Shown: positions 45,980 through 59,370, counted from the stretch's first letter. The stretch: 64,000 nucleotides of DNA from Platycnemis pennipes (GCA_933228895.1 OW121856.1:100167027-100231026), one strand, 5' to 3'. The notes: a model not told the origin generated them from the sequence alone. A program made the numbers and translations.

Positions 45980-47055
45980 AAGAACCATTGTCTATCAATG
46001 CAGGCAATAAAACTAAACCAATGTAAGAATTACTTCCTATTTTTCTATTACCACAACACCTACAGCGTGATTTTTACAAAGATTTCTCTTTGCTTTTTTA
46101 AAAACCCTGTTTACATCTAGATAAAAGTTGAAGGTAATGACTGTGATTCGCACTTATTGATCGACAGTATTATTTCCAAGGCAAACACAAAATACTTATG
46201 ATAATTTCACCCTTTTATTGACTCGCCAGTCGTTCCCACAGTTGATTTTTTCATATACTAGCTTAATGGGTTTTATGGGTCAATGTATTCTTCTCTTCCT
46301 CCGAGACTTTACCTACCCGAAATTTTCTGATGTGTCTCAATAAGATATCCTATTACCACTCAACTTGTACGGCATCTTTACACGCTGTGGAAAAATCCTG
46401 AAGAATAGGCTTAAATCGTTACGGATCCTCCTGAGGCTAACATTTTCCGCCGTAAAAATGAGGACATCAGGAAGCAAGCATAGAATGACAGGAACAAAAG
46501 CACGAAAATCAATTTGTAACAAGTTGTTTTAAAATACATAGGAGATTAAATTTAGGGAATATTCTAACAGCTTCAAAAGCTTCTGGTTCTAAAGGTTTGG
46601 GTGTACAACAACGAGTCGAAATGAGAAATTTTAAACAATGAAAATTTTATCAATATGCCTGAAGGTGTATTATAAGTCTTGGCTGTAACATTTAGAGAAC
46701 TAAATAATGAAAATCAGGAATATTTAGTCTGACACGGAGATTAGCTTTCGAGTGATTATCTTTGCAATTTGCCGTAGAACCAGCAATCGCCATTAAATAC
46801 AGCAATGAGAATTTAGAATGATATCCCTGACCACATTGTTAATGTAAAAAACACTTTTCAGTTTAAAAAGCTCATGTCAGCACACTTATATAAAAATGTC
46901 TGCGCGAACCTGAATGCGAAATAATTTGTCTCATCCATTGCCTGATGCATAATTTGATGTGTACATTTATATTATATACATGTGTAGGAACATATTTATT
47001 TTTGTTCATGTGTATATATGTATAAAATACTCTAATAACCATGGAAAGGACTATG
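45980..47055. other. No gene recognised
   Basis: AT-rich; no motif and no clear repeat. Confidence 0.3.
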
Positions 47056-47059
47056 GCCA

Positions 47060-47755
47060 GTACCATCTGAAGATCAATAAGAATAAAGCTAAGATATTGG
47101 TGTGCAGCAAAAGAGAAAAGGCCAAAACCAACGTAAAACTAGGTAAGCAAAAACTGGAAAAGGTGAAAGAGTTCTCTACCTGGGAAGCCGAGTAACCAAC
47201 GATGGACGAAGCAACAAATAAATAGTCAGTAGAATAGCTCAGCCAAATGGGCATTCTACCGTAAGAAGAACCTACTTGAATCTGAAAATGCAAGTGTAGA
47301 AGTAAGGAAACAATTCATCAAAACGTACATCTGGAGCATGTTTCTTTACGGCAGCGAGGCATAGACGATGACAACAGCGGAGAAGAAAAGGGAAGAAGCA
47401 TTCGAAATGTGGTGCCACAGAAGAATGATGAAGATTAAATGGATCGACCGAGTAAGTAACGAGGAAGTGCTAGGAAGAGTGGGAGAAAAGAGAAGTCTGC
47501 TGACAACTCTAAAAAGAAGAAGGGACAACTTAATCGGCCATATCTTAAGACACGATTGTCTGATGAAGACAATTGTTGAATGACAAGTGGATGGGAAGAA
47601 TGGCAAAGGAAGGCCTTGAGTGAGATATATGAAACAAGTGATTAAGGATGTGAAAGAGAAGAGATACGTAGATATGAAAAGATTAGCCGATAGAAGAACT
47701 CAGTGGAGATCTGCGTCAAACCAGTCTGAGAATTGATAACCAATGATGATGATGA
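47060..47755 (+). mobile_element. LINE family B, longest 3' fragment
   Basis: Reaches furthest upstream of the family B copies. It begins in the region after reverse transcriptase motif C (LKINKNKAKILVCSKREKA at 47070-47125) and passes LGS-type and TNDGRSN segments across frameshifts near 47185. It then runs through VEVRKQFIKTYIW, LYGSEA and FEMWCHRRMMKIKWIDRVS to LIGHILRHDCLMKTIVE. The end block and a GATGATGATG tail close it at 47755. The catalytic motifs themselves are missing. Confidence 0.85.
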
Positions 47756-47759
47756 TATG

Positions 47760-48780
47760 TTTATACTCTTGTATGAATATGTATGTGTTTTTATTGGTAT
47801 ATAAGGATGTATAATATCACAATCTAGATCAACTGAGCATCTAAATCAATATTTTTATATATGATGATAAATGAAAATGTTATAGTTTTAGTGTGCTGTC
47901 TGATCTCGTTTTATTTATTTGTGCATATTGTTTCATAGGACACCAGTCCTAGAAAAATAAACTTCTATTCCAGGTCAGTTAACCAATATAGATTAACTCT
48001 TAGCTGACATGAATAATTTTCAGCAAATTCTTCCGGAAAAGTTAGAAATATTGTGTAATAAAAGTGTAACTCCAGTATCTCAGATCAGAAACCGCTAAAA
48101 AATTTTCTCGCCCAATAGTCTCCATTCCACACGATTTGGTTGGCTCCGTTACAGGTATAGGCAATCCTAAAGTAAGGAATTTCACTATGTGACAAGAAAA
48201 TGGAATTTCCAAAAGGTAAAACTAAGTGCGAAATAGTTGCTGCATTAAGTATTTTACTATATGAATAACACATTTGGAATTATATTCTTAGTTGAAAGTG
48301 ACTTAAAGCAGTCTTATGAGTTTTAAAACTGAACATTTTTATTGAAGTGAATTAATAGCACCGTACGCATCTTTTAAGTTAAATCACAAGGTGAGATTGA
48401 GAATTTACTTTCGCATTCGTAGTCAACTAAAAAGGACAATACTTCAATAAAAGCATAGAGAGAGATAAGAGTGTTTAGAATGCTAGTTTAGCAACCATAC
48501 AGGAATTCAAATTATTGATTATTTAAATTCATTAAAGGATGGTGACGGTTACCTCTGCAAATCCAGCATTAAAAAATAGAACAAATACATCATATTTATT
48601 CGCATTCCACAGAACCACATCCCGGGATTTCTCGTATTCATCTGTAACTGAGAGTCTTAATATTTTGCGGCTGAGAAATACATAAAGAAGATTAAATTCT
48701 ATCGCAGCATCCATTAACAAAAAACCTGTGTTCAACCCAAAGGTGAACCGGATTGTTGAAAAAAGAGCTTAATTATTTCA
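47760..48780. other. No gene recognised
   Basis: AT-rich; short frames without motifs. Confidence 0.3.
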
Positions 48781-48786
48781 CGAAGT

Positions 48787-48850
48787 ACTAAGCACAACGG
48801 CTTAGAGCTTGGTGAAACATCTTAACAAGCTCTGAGCCGTTGTGCTTAGT
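48787..48850. repeat. Strong 24-bp stem hairpin
   Basis: Left arm ACTAAGCACAACGGCTTAG (48787-48805, continuing AGCTT to 48810) and right arm 48827-48850 are reverse complements with a single mismatch in 24 bp; the loop is 16 bases. Size and pairing resemble a microRNA precursor or a fold-back element terminus. No neighbouring copies were found in the window. An extra direct word, CTTGGTGA, follows each arm. Confidence 0.7.
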
Positions 48851-48854
48851 TCTT

Positions 48855-49930
48855 GGTGAGTGCAAAGGCATCTTGGTACCCATATCGATATCTGTTAATG
48901 CTTTTTGCATAGTTTGGCCTGAATAACATGAAACAATAGTGTTCATAGATTACGGTCCGATTTTATACCATCTGGCTAAATATTTTCCAAAATTGTTTTG
49001 CAGGAATTTATGGCTACCTAAAAAATATCCAGTAGCATGCCAATAAGCTGTAATGATCCATCAAACATGATTCATAATTAACAACTCTTTCGGTCCAGAA
49101 AAGTTACGTGACAGTTTCCCCTTCATCCCCAGGGTAAAAACTAAAATGTATAGAAGACGTGTGTTCCGATTTCACGGTTTGGAATCATTCTAGTCAGTTC
49201 ACAAGAATTCTACCAACAGAGCTAACATGCCATTCTTAACGTGGCTTGAAATGTAGTGTTTTTTTTATAATTATTAATACTAGTTATAAAGAGGTGAATA
49301 TAGTGGGAACCATTACTTAACACAGAAACTGCAACTCTTTTCTGAGGATGTGTTCATGCAATTCTGCGCGATTATGGCTGACCCCATAAACTTATTGTTA
49401 TACATGACCCATAAGACATGAACCAAGACACCTTCAATCTTGACAGGTCACAGCGAGATTATGAGTTCCCGGCATTTGGGTTGATTCTTTTAAACAAATT
49501 TAAAGCTGATACGTTAAGCGATGATGGGGATAAAAATAACACCCGCGAATTCAGCTTGAGTGGATCAAAAAAACAAGAGACGAGAGATAGGACTGCCATA
49601 CTGATAGATGTAAAATGTTTTTCTTGCAGCGAGAAACAGGACGTCGTAATGGGCAACATAGTGAAATAATATGTTTAAGAAATGTAGGTAGTCAGTGGCA
49701 CCTCTGAAAAACGCACCTACCTCAACAAACCTAATTTAGATGCACGTTTGCCAACCCATTTGAGACACCTTATGTAACAAGCAAATGTATAAGACACCAA
49801 TTAAAGCAACGAGTATTTGTAGAAGTTCAAAGTTTAGTTTACAGTTCTTAGTGTATGCATAATTAATTCGTTTATCTTATTTAGTAGTAATTATAGGATA
49901 GTATTTTTATGTAGTGGATGTTTGTGTGAT
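48855..49930. other. No gene recognised
   Basis: The frame at 49418-49669 (charged, 83 residues) has a Met start and moderate composition but no motif, and a competing minus-strand frame covers the same DNA. Not called. Confidence 0.3.
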
Positions 49931-49935
49931 TAATC

Positions 49936-49996
49936 AGTCCATGCCGCACACCCTCGAAGAGCTTGCTGGGAATTCAGTAGATGTAGATGTACAAGA
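49936..49996 (+). mobile_element. LINE family A 3' tail
   Basis: 'CCGCACACCCTCGAAGAGCT', TGCTGGGAATTCAGTAGATG and TAGATGTAC: a diverged tail with two hexamer units. Confidence 0.6.
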
Positions 49997-50089
49997 GCCC
50001 AATTCTCTACCATCACTCCCTCAAGATGGTTGCGAAATTGCGAAATCCCTAAATCCCAATGAAGAGGCACGTAGCCAAACACTCCCCCC

Positions 50090-50490
50090 TCTTATTTCAA
50101 CGAAAAAAATCCGGTGTAGCGGTAGTTGTTCAACCCGCATGAACGGGACGCAAAGACTGCCGGGAAGGGAGGGCGATGATGACGCCCCGTCGATTACACC
50201 TGGCGGGGCGCGCGAAAATCCGGAAGCGGCAGCCTCCATCTTAATTGCCTCCGCATTAACAGTTGCCTGTCGCGGGGCGGAAGGGACGGGAAGATGGCGA
50301 CGGCGGAAATTAGAACGGTGGCACTCACAAACCGATATTCTCTCGAGGTGATTGGAGGAGAGCTGCACGACGCAAGGACTTCACCCACCCTTGTCGTTCG
50401 CCATATCGACGTAGCTGTCACTTCCAGAGGAGTACCGTTAAGCTTCGAGTTTGAGCTGTTTATCGCGCCTCGTACAGCTGGAAGCAATTG
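50090..50490 (+). promoter_or_regulatory. CpG-rich patch with a well-placed ATG; possible first exon
   Basis: CpG density rises between about 50100 and 50480. At 50294 an ATG lies in GGGAAGATGGCGACGGCGG, which matches both a good start context and a YY1-type AAGATGGCG site common at metazoan gene starts. The frame begins MATAEIRTVALTNRYSLE and stays open to 50490. A possible donor (CGAG|GTGATT) lies at about 50347. I do not recognise the protein and cannot see a second exon, so this is a candidate gene start only. Confidence 0.35.
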
Positions 50491-50789
50491 AATCAAGGGC
50501 AAGCCAAACAACCGTCAAATCCTCCACCGAATAATATTCCCCTCATGATTGGAACTGAGCTTTCAGTTGGTCATTACTATCTTTAATTACACCGTTTGTT
50601 CGATAACTTAGAAAGCTGCGCTTTACCAATGACATTGCAATCTTAGCAGAGATGGAAAGAGATTTAAAAAAGACAAGTTGGCAAATAAGTATAAAATAGG
50701 CATTGACGAGTCTACACCGTAGGCCCAAGGAAAAAACCGGGTAATGCTATACACAATAGAAAGTCAGATGACAAGACCAGAGTAAACAC

Positions 50790-51275
50790 AGGATAGAAGA
50801 TGAGAGAGTTGCTATCTGGGAGGCAGAATAGCAAGGACTATCTATCAGCAGCAGAAAACACAAGCTTGGGAGCAAGGAAACACCTCATTAAAACCCATGC
50901 CTAGGGAATTCTCCTTAATGGCAGTGAGACGGATAATGATAGCAGCAGAAAAATCTAGACAGGAAATGTTCTTCAAAAATGACGAAGATAAAACAGTTTT
51001 AAGAGTGATCGAAGAGGAGAGAAATCTAATGAGAAATATATAAAGAAGATGGAGAAACCCCAACCAACACATTTGAGACTTGATGACCCCATGAAGACAG
51101 TTATCGAGGGAAAATTGAATTAGAAGTCTAGCGAAGGAACTCCTTGAGAGAGATATATGGAGCAAGTAGTAAGGGATGTGAAAGAGAAAAATTATGTTAG
51201 TATGAAGAGGCTCGGAGAATCTAGTGGAGAGTTACGTGAAACCAATCCTAGGTTTGGTGACTTTTGATGATATCC
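50790..51275 (+). mobile_element. LINE family B 3' end, old copy
   Basis: Diverged family B blocks in the right order: 'GAGTTGCTATCTGGGAGGCA', GGAAACACCTCATTAAAACC, 'GAAGAGGAGAGAAATC', 'CCCATGAAGACAGTTATCGA', GGGATGTGAAAGAGAAAAAT, 'AATCCTAGG' and a TGATGAT end. Many indels break the frame. Confidence 0.75.
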
Positions 51276-51279
51276 GATA

Positions 51280-53940
51280 ACAACCAATCAGATATAGATT
51301 TTTCACGATTATTTCACACTTTAGGGGAGCGATTCAAGATTACAAAGTGCTTTAACAATGATGTAATCATAAGATGCTAAATATATTTCCTAAGTTCTTC
51401 AGTCGTACCAATCATCTTAATGCTGGTCAATTCTTGTGTACTTTCTCAATCTTCCATGCTCACGCCTGAGAATTCTTTCCTCTATCACATCTTTTAAAGA
51501 CAACCTTTCGCAAGGATATTTCCACTGTCGCTCTCAAATCTCAGTGGCCTGGGAAAAGCAGCGAATTTTTCTTATTGCCATTAAAATAATCTACACTACC
51601 GTTAAGTTTAGAAAGACTTAAAATGCTTGGTTTCCAACTCTTCTCAAAGTCCTCACCCCCTTGTCTTGACCTATGTCTTTTCAGATTAATTAGCTCCAAA
51701 CCATGATAAAAGAAATGTTTCAGTTATATGTACCTACTTTAAATTTTAATAATATTGATAGGAATTTTAAGGCAAAACCAATTTCTTAATCTGCATTCAA
51801 AAAAGGTTTTCTGTTTATTAGGTGAATAAAATATGCACGTCAGAGAACATGGAATTGCGATGGTCATGTTGTTGTTGCTATTTGAGCGCTATTTTAATCC
51901 ACATTCCTAAAAGAACAAATTTATCTCCTGAAACCTCGTCCATAATTTTAATGATTTTATAGTAAAATATTTCTTTGCCAACACAATGATTCCCAATTTC
52001 ACATTTTCACTCTACTAGTACCAATCACCAACTACTGTTTATGTAAAGATGTGCTTAAGAGGGAGATTGCCTGATAATCTCCTTAAATGATGTCGAAGCT
52101 GAATCTGGCTAGTTTTTTTAGTGTGATGCTTAAGAAAAGAAATTATCATCGTCGAGCACTTCTGACTATCGTCTGCTGTGTGCTGTTTTAAGAATTCGTT
52201 ATTTAAAATCCTTTTAAATGCCGGTCTGCATTGCTAGTGAAATAGGAGAGGAGGTACGAGTTTCTCTGGATGAATATAAATTCTCCCCCTCAGAGCGGAA
52301 CATGAATCAAAAAATGAATATCTTCAGTCTTTTAAAGCATAAATTACTCCTCGTGAGTGATAGGTGTCTCTTTAAAGTGTCCATCACCCTGAAACCTCGG
52401 AATCCATAATTCATTATTCATGATGGTGAGAGTAGAACCTTTCAAACCTCAGAGAAGGCGTCAGGCGTTTCAACTTTCTCTCCCTGAGGACTTGAAAAGG
52501 GAGGAATAGAGGAGAGACGAGGATGGCCCGGAAGACACAATTTTATTCCGAAATCAAATAGCACTCAGGGATGGAGGAAAAGAGGAAAGTTCCCGCTGCA
52601 ACACTATCTATTCCCGGATAATATTTTTCAAACGAGGAGTTTTTGACAGACCACCGAATATTATGGAGTCGACACTTTCAGGATCGAGGGAAACATATAG
52701 CAGCGCAGGGCTTGACGGGATGTTGAGTTCAAGTGCCAATTAATATAGTGAAGTGCTATTTTTCCTCTTGTATGATCTATTTCACGTGCATTAAGTGAAC
52801 TCTAGTTTTTTCCATTATGTTTTGTTAAGGAGAAGATTTTAGATTCTAAATTGCGTATTCTTTTTAGGACACTGTGAAGACAGTGATTTCAAATTATGTA
52901 TGATTAATATTTTCCTCAGAGACAAATACTAGTAGGTGTATTTCACACAAGCCGCCGTCAACGTGCTGCGCACGGAGGGTAAGGACTAGTTTTCGGACGA
53001 GCAAGACCTGACAATGACATGTATGTTATTTTTAATATGTTTATAAACCGCATGCATAAAACAGCATACGAGTACATAAATGTTACGATAATGCGTGGGA
53101 AGAGATTTTTATTTTTAGGATGTGATCCTTTTCAGTAATTTAATGGCGTTGCCTAAGACCTGATGATTCTTTGAAACTAGGAGTTGGGGGTGATCAAATT
53201 GAGGAAGATCAAATTACAATTATTTTTAATACGAGTTTGACAACAAAAGCGAATAATAATAGTTATTATTTCTATGGAAGGAGGTCACCTTAACTCACAC
53301 TAGAAACCTCCCTAGGTAAAAATATAAGGGTCGCATTGTGATAAAGTCAAATGAAAGCTCACGAAACCACTCGATAGTAGAATTAAGGAGGCTGGGAGAT
53401 GTAGAAAGCAGATGGTGTAGGATGCTGGTTAGAGGGTGGCATTTAGCGAATGGTATTTTACGCAGAAACTTTTAGAGCCCTCTTTATGTGAAGAAGGGAA
53501 ATGAAAATGTAGCCAGACACAAGGGAATGCGGGAAAGAGGTCTGCGAGAGACAATATTTCACAGAGGGCAATGCCCCAGGCTGAGATGCTCTTGCATTTA
53601 CTATCCACTGCCTGAAGTCCTCATTTTCCCTCACGTATCGCACAGTTATCTCACACTAAATAAATAAAATAACAATAATTTAGAATATAGGTTACCTCAA
53701 ATAGCCCTCGGATGGAATTTAAATCATGCACAAAAATAGAAAAATTAAATTAAAGTTGAATTGTCAATATAATTTGGATGAATGACGAAGTTTTCAGCAA
53801 CTATTTCACGTCTTCATGAACCGTTAAATGGGAATGCATGAGAGGAATGGTTCTTTTATTTCTCCTTAAATGCTTGGAATTCAAGCAGAAATATTCTTAT
53901 GAGATTGATTCATGCACAATTAGTCCGTATATACTTTATA
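51280..53940. other. No gene recognised
   Basis: AT-rich to balanced. A TTAAGGAGGCT word at 53383 resembles the end of the TTAA elements downstream, but no partner end was found. No coding motif. Confidence 0.35.
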
Positions 53941-55637
53941 TTAAGGGGGTTCCGCTATGACTCCACGTTTCAAAATCTCGTAAAAGAGCTACGTTATTTA
54001 ATGAATAAATACCGATCTAGAAAAACAGCTATGTGTAAAATCATACATAGTCTGATAAGACATACACAATAATTGTATGCGTATGCCAATATATACCACG
54101 TTGTAGTATCATTCCATTTTTTACAAGCTTATTTAAGGAGGTTGGTCCGAAAAGTGAAAGTCATGTCATTTTTTTTATATTTTCAGCACTTATAGAACTT
54201 AAGTTCCTCTATCTAATAAAGTAAAGATAATTATACCAACCCATACTCCTTTTTGCACAAATTGCATTTGAAATTACATACGATTAACGGCGAGAATGGC
54301 CATCACATGGGAATATAACGTTTAAAAATACCATAGTGACATGTCATTTTTGCAAAAAACTGATATTTTATGCGTAATTTCACAAGAAATAAAATGACGG
54401 CATCAACCCACCGTATTTTTCGCTAAATACACCAATTTCTGCGCTTATAGCAGACGAAATGCGTTAGTTGTCTTCAAGTGTCGCTGCGGTCGCTCTATGT
54501 AAAATGTATGGCGTATGAATAATATCATTACTAATGAGATATTAAAGCATATTTCAGAAAAATATTATAACATTATGTTTGATAGTAATATTCTGGTGTT
54601 ATAAATTAGTAAATTCATTGAATACATGAATTTATTTCTTTAAAGTAAATGCTGAATTGACTCCATAGTCGAGCTGATTAAAATTGTCATAAAAAAGAAA
54701 TCCTTCGACTTTACATCGTATTTCTTGTGATACTTATGACTTTCAATAGCTTAGGTAATTTTCTTTGTGAAGTAAGGATCACTTAGCAGGCATATACTCG
54801 TACTTAAATTAATAAGATTCCTCTGACAACTTGACTCACGCAGTCGCGAGCCAACCTCCTTAACTCATTTTGACTTCTGAACATGGATGACGAGTTGTTG
54901 CCACGTTTTATTTCCCAAAGTGGGAATACATGTTCATTACAGCTATTACGTATTCTTATATGGGCTACATATTTCATTATTTAGTTTTAAACAATTCCCT
55001 TGTATATAATATACTTTGTTTTGAATTTTAATAAAAATAATAATATTTAGGAAAAAATATTTGTCAACAATGACGCTGCTACTTCTGCTAACATTTAGAA
55101 ACATTGGCATTATAAACTCCATGTCAATAACCAATGAGCATATATAACTAACATAAAAATGATAAGAAAGACCTTGATTTGGTATAATCCTAAATTAAGT
55201 GAGTAAATAGGTGCGTACACACGTTCCGTCACAAGTACCGTAGCCAATGTAAACAGCATTCTGTAGCGCCACTTTCATGTAACTAAGGGTTTTCTGCTTT
55301 TTTCGAGCAAATATTTATTCATATCAATTAAACAAATGGGTAAAGTCCAACATTTTTTTGCGATATTAAGTTCTACATAAAATTACGCATCTTATAATAG
55401 TTTTACTTCAAAACGACATGATGTTTACGTTATTAATCTGCAAATTTTACTGCGACTGTCATGCTCTGCCGTAAAAACTCGTATAAAATTGCCGATTTTC
55501 AATGTATTTGTTCTCCATACATATAATGGAAATGCCACACTATTTTATTGCCAATCGATAGAGGGGCCAAAAAATGATATGTCCTGAAATTTTCACAAAA
55601 ATGACATTTACTTCATAATTAGGAGGAACCTCCTTAA
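53941..55637 (-). mobile_element. TTAA-ended non-autonomous element, copy 1, with nested insertion
   Basis: Starts TTAAGGGGGTTCCGC (53941) and ends GGAACCTCCTTAA (55634-55637 is the closing TTAA). Apart from a nested insertion at 54133-54863 it matches 59847-60795 in inverted orientation along its length (about 970 against 949 bp). Shared words include 'GTAAAAGAGCTA', 'CGTTATTAATCTGCAAATTT' and 'AAAACGACAT'. Short imperfect terminal inverted repeats and TTAA ends are the hallmark of piggyBac-type movement. No transposase is encoded. The strand is arbitrary, set opposite to copy 2. Confidence 0.85.
54133..54863. mobile_element. Second TTAA element nested in copy 1
   Basis: TTAA at 54133-54136, then GGAGGTTGGTCCG; at the other end CGCGAGCCAACCTCC, then TTAA at 54860-54863. 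The terminal inverted repeat is GGAGGTTGG; the element is 723 bp plus the duplicated TTAA. Copy 2 of the host element has an uninterrupted site, AAATGAGTTAAAAGAGC (about 60597-60613), proving that a single TTAA was duplicated on insertion. Non-coding and AT-rich; its ends resemble the host family, so it may use the same transposase. Confidence 0.9.
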
Positions 55638-55651
55638 GGGAAGAGGCCTTT

Positions 55652-55715
55652 TTGCACCCGCTGCCAGACACACTTGCGCTGGTTTGCAGGGTACGTTGTA
55701 GATATAGGCACATTT
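55652..55715 (+). mobile_element. LINE family A 3' tail
   Basis: 'CTGCCAGACACACTTGCGCT', GGTTTGCAGGGTACGTTG and TAGATATAGG: a tail scrap only 15 bp beyond the TTAA element. Confidence 0.65.
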
Positions 55716-55719
55716 AGTT

Positions 55720-57080
55720 GAAAAAATTTCACACACACGTGTCAAAGCGGTGCCAACTAAAATATGAATTAATCTAAGAATAGCATGTAGGGCCTGCGAT
55801 AAAATACTTTCAAGAATACCATTCAGGGTGTGTGGGAACAGGAAAACATGAGTGGGGTCGTATTATACTTATCGCTTACGTAGTGAACGAAAGGGAATGA
55901 GCATCGAATGAAATCTGCCCAGTTCAACCCACCTCTACAACGCGGATATAAATTTCGCGAGGCAAAGGAAATCGAATGTTATCGCGATGGGCGAGTCTGG
56001 CGCGGAATCACGACTTCAATTCCTTTTCCCGCTCTCCCGTTTCGAGCGGTGGCCATCTTGAATTAGGAGGCACGCGAAATTCTCGTTATGCCCGGGTTTT
56101 CTCGCATTTGGAGCATTACTCGATACGATTTGCTAACTTGAAACAACATATTCACTTCATTTTGCAGGAAAATTACATGAGCGTAGATTATCAAATTCGC
56201 TCATTACCATGCGGCTGGAAAGGTTACGTATTTTACGGATTTTTCAAAAACATAAATATTCTACCCATACATAAGATATTGCAGCATATCATAGTTGCAG
56301 AAAATTATTTTTATGGTAAATAAGAAAATAGATGAGTGTACCATCAAATTCCTTAATCAAGAAAAATAAATATGAAATTCCAAGACTATGTCCAAAAGGT
56401 TTCTATGATACTATATCCATAAGGATAGTAGGCAATTAAGTGCTTATGTCCTAAAATTATTTAACAATATGAGTGATAATTTAAAACCAAGCTTTCCTTG
56501 GAGGAAGTTAACAAAAGGATAAAATAATGGCTGTAACAATAAATACATATACCTATGTAAGCTCACTACATCTTGGTAATTTTGAATAGGCACCAGCTGA
56601 TAAGCCACTAATGGCTTATTAGGACCTTATAATTATACATATAATATAGCTATAATGATGAAATATTGAATACAAAATGCATTATTTCTTAAAATAATTT
56701 GGATTTTTTACTACTAATACATTGTACAGTTTTGCATGATTGTGGAGTGAGTAAATTAATTTTAATATGAAAAGGTGCAAGCTATAAATTAATTTCGTAA
56801 ATATATTAGTACTTTGCTAAAAATTAAAGAGGATGCAAAGGGTTGAAATTGCAAGGATTGCAAAGAGCTAAAATTTTTCATATTGTGTAGACTTTACGGA
56901 GAGTATTTAAAGACAGGGGGTAACTGTGTATTACTGTTTATTTTGTCGTTGCAATCATTACTCTAGCAACAATGTTAGGATTTGAAAAAGCTCTGACTAA
57001 TTCACTTCAGCCAAATCATCCACAATAAGAATTTCATTGTGATACATACACTCTAGTGTATGCCCCCCAAAAGCTCACTC
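55720..57080. other. No gene recognised
   Basis: The frame at 55976-56323 begins in a slightly CpG-rich block (GGTGGCCATCTTGAATT is an inverted YY1-type word) and has no known motif. The remainder is AT-rich. Confidence 0.3.
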
Positions 57081-57084
57081 ATAT

Positions 57085-57250
57085 TTACCTAGTTTTAAAA
57101 GGAATGTTAAAAAAAGGAACTCGGATGAAAACGTTTGGGAGGTGGTAGGGCAAACTTATTGGTCATATACCCAGACATAATGGTCCAATGTAGAGACCAT
57201 GATTGAGGGAAAGATGAACAAGAAGAATTACGAAGGAATGCCTCGTACTT
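57085..57250 (+). mobile_element. LINE family B fragment, old
   Basis: 'GGTAGGGCAAACTTATTGGT', CATAATGGTCC.., 'GATTGAGGGAAAGATGAACA' and AGAAGAATTACGAAGGAATG correspond to the LIGHILRHDGLMKTIVEGK region of family B. Heavily diverged, no tail. Confidence 0.6.
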
Positions 57251-57254
57251 TACC

Positions 57255-59370
57255 CTCATATCGTCTAAAAACAGTTTCAATCCGTCTCTCCCGCTTAGCC
57301 AATCAGAGACTTCGTTATTGGTGTCTCATCAAAGACGTCAGCATACCCAATTTTTCACATTAAACAACACGGTGCTCTCTTTTTTTCTGATTGCTTCCTG
57401 TTTGAGGTGACTCCTAGGATTTTTATGGCGTACTTCTCCTATAACGGGTGAGCTTTCGGCAGCAGCCGCGAAGTGATACATTTATATGAATCCTTAAGTT
57501 AACGGAAGCGAAGTCGGAAAATTTCTAAGACGGAGGGGATATTATTTGTACGAGGATACTATTACTCATCCTTATAGGACGTAGGATGCGATATAATATC
57601 CCCAAGGATGAACGCCACATCGCGATGACGGTGCACCGTTACTTCTATATTCGTGGCTTCCGAATTACCATCGTCATCTACAGATACCAATCATCCTGCG
57701 CTCTGCTGCAAATGGGTGTGGCGTGAATCGGTAGGAAACCAGACGTGAATGTTTTTTGCTAAATAAGAAAGAATGAATGAAATTCATACGTAAGAAGTTA
57801 AGATTTATTGAAAGAAGTTCAGACATTATCAGGGCGAATAGCCTCCGCCGGCAACATATGAACTGTTTCTGAAATGGTGCCAGTTACCTTGGCAACGGGG
57901 ACAAGCGAGAAAACTGAATCCGTTGATGCGGGTGTGCTAATGATCTCAACAAACAGCCGGCTGTGGAAGTACGAATAATCCCAAGAAGCCGGGAGCAGCT
58001 GATTGCATCCAATAGAAACCGATGTCGCCGTTCTTGATTACGTTGTTTGGTTCTATCAATGTGGAGGTGAACACAAGGAACTCGAACGATCTACACACTC
58101 GTCTTTTGACGCAAGGAAGCTAGTATTTTCTATTTTTGCACATGGATGGGTCTTGTAGATAGTTTTCCAAATTTTTCTTTCGATTTCAGAAATACGTACT
58201 CCAATTTCCATCAAATCAGAGCCCGAGTTTTATGATAACTATTTATAAGCTTAGAAGACTAAAGTGCAGTAATTCTTGCGTCCATATTTTTATCTGAAAA
58301 TTCCACTTTTATTTAGTGGGAATATCGGCTCATTATCAGAGGACAAGCGCGTCTTACTGTTAATTCTCAAAATAAATATAGTTCACACATTCAGGGTACT
58401 GCCTCTCCGTTCGTCTTCGCTCCAAATGATTCATGTTCACGTGCAAGAGAAAATGAAAGTAGGCTATTATTTACCCAAACAAGCAAGAATATTTTTTCAT
58501 AACTACAGGAATATTATTTCATAATTACCCAGTTACCTTATTCACATCAATAATGTTCAATACTTCAAAACTCTATCAAAAAAATAGCATTAATAATTTT
58601 CAGAGCTCACACTCCAACAGGAGAACTCCTGGTTACTAGAACTACGTGCATTCATGAGTGTAATCAATATCCATCTCGTAAAAGTAGTACCATTTGTGGA
58701 CAGACATCAATTTCCCTCTTTCACGAAGAGAAATAAATTCATTACTCAAGTGTATTTTCTTACTCCAACGGGTCCTTTTTCATTCAGGAGCAACAGAATA
58801 TTTAAGAACTCTTTTATACTAGTTCTATTCTAAAATTCTAAACGCAAGTTCCGAAGATGTTCATCGATTCAATCACTCAGAAAAACAGACGACAGCAACG
58901 CTTCAAATAAAGCATTACGGTCAAACACTAATATTTAGAGCAGGCTCTCACGTTTAGTAGTCTCAGTCACTCAATTTGAATGGAGGTGGAGAAAGACAGC
59001 ATATTCCACTTCGAAACGTCTGGCTCTGGGGATATGAATCCGAGACAGGCATCCTCCATAGAATTGGCAGTAAGAGCCAACCCGAACTCCCAGACAAGCT
59101 CAGGTGGGTAGTTTTGCACTTTAAGGAGTTAGGTTTACAGGAGATTATTAGGGAAATAATTAGAGGAAAGGGGTGGAGGACTGCAACCAGTCGAGAAGTA
59201 CGATCACTCTCACTCGTGTATTCCTTCGCCCGCGTAAAACAAGGCCCCGAATGAGGCCGTCCGCACCGGTCACCTGACCTGTGTCCTTAGCAGGTGTGTC
59301 CTTGGCTCTCTACCATGAAGGCCGTTGCTAGCTGTCGCTGGTTACGTTGGTGTAAACAATTCTAATTACA
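57255..59370. other. No gene recognised
   Basis: The block at 57270-57480 has CCAAT words and CpGs and could be regulatory. The frames at 58276-58524 and 58976-59254 show no motif. Confidence 0.3.

Noticed and set aside
53383..53393. Start of another TTAA element (TTAAGGAGGCT)
   Set aside because: No matching CCTCCTTAA end and no similarity to the internal sequence of the known copies.
58976..59254. Host gene of 92 residues
   Set aside because: Met start and length are acceptable, but there is no motif, splice signal or compositional support.
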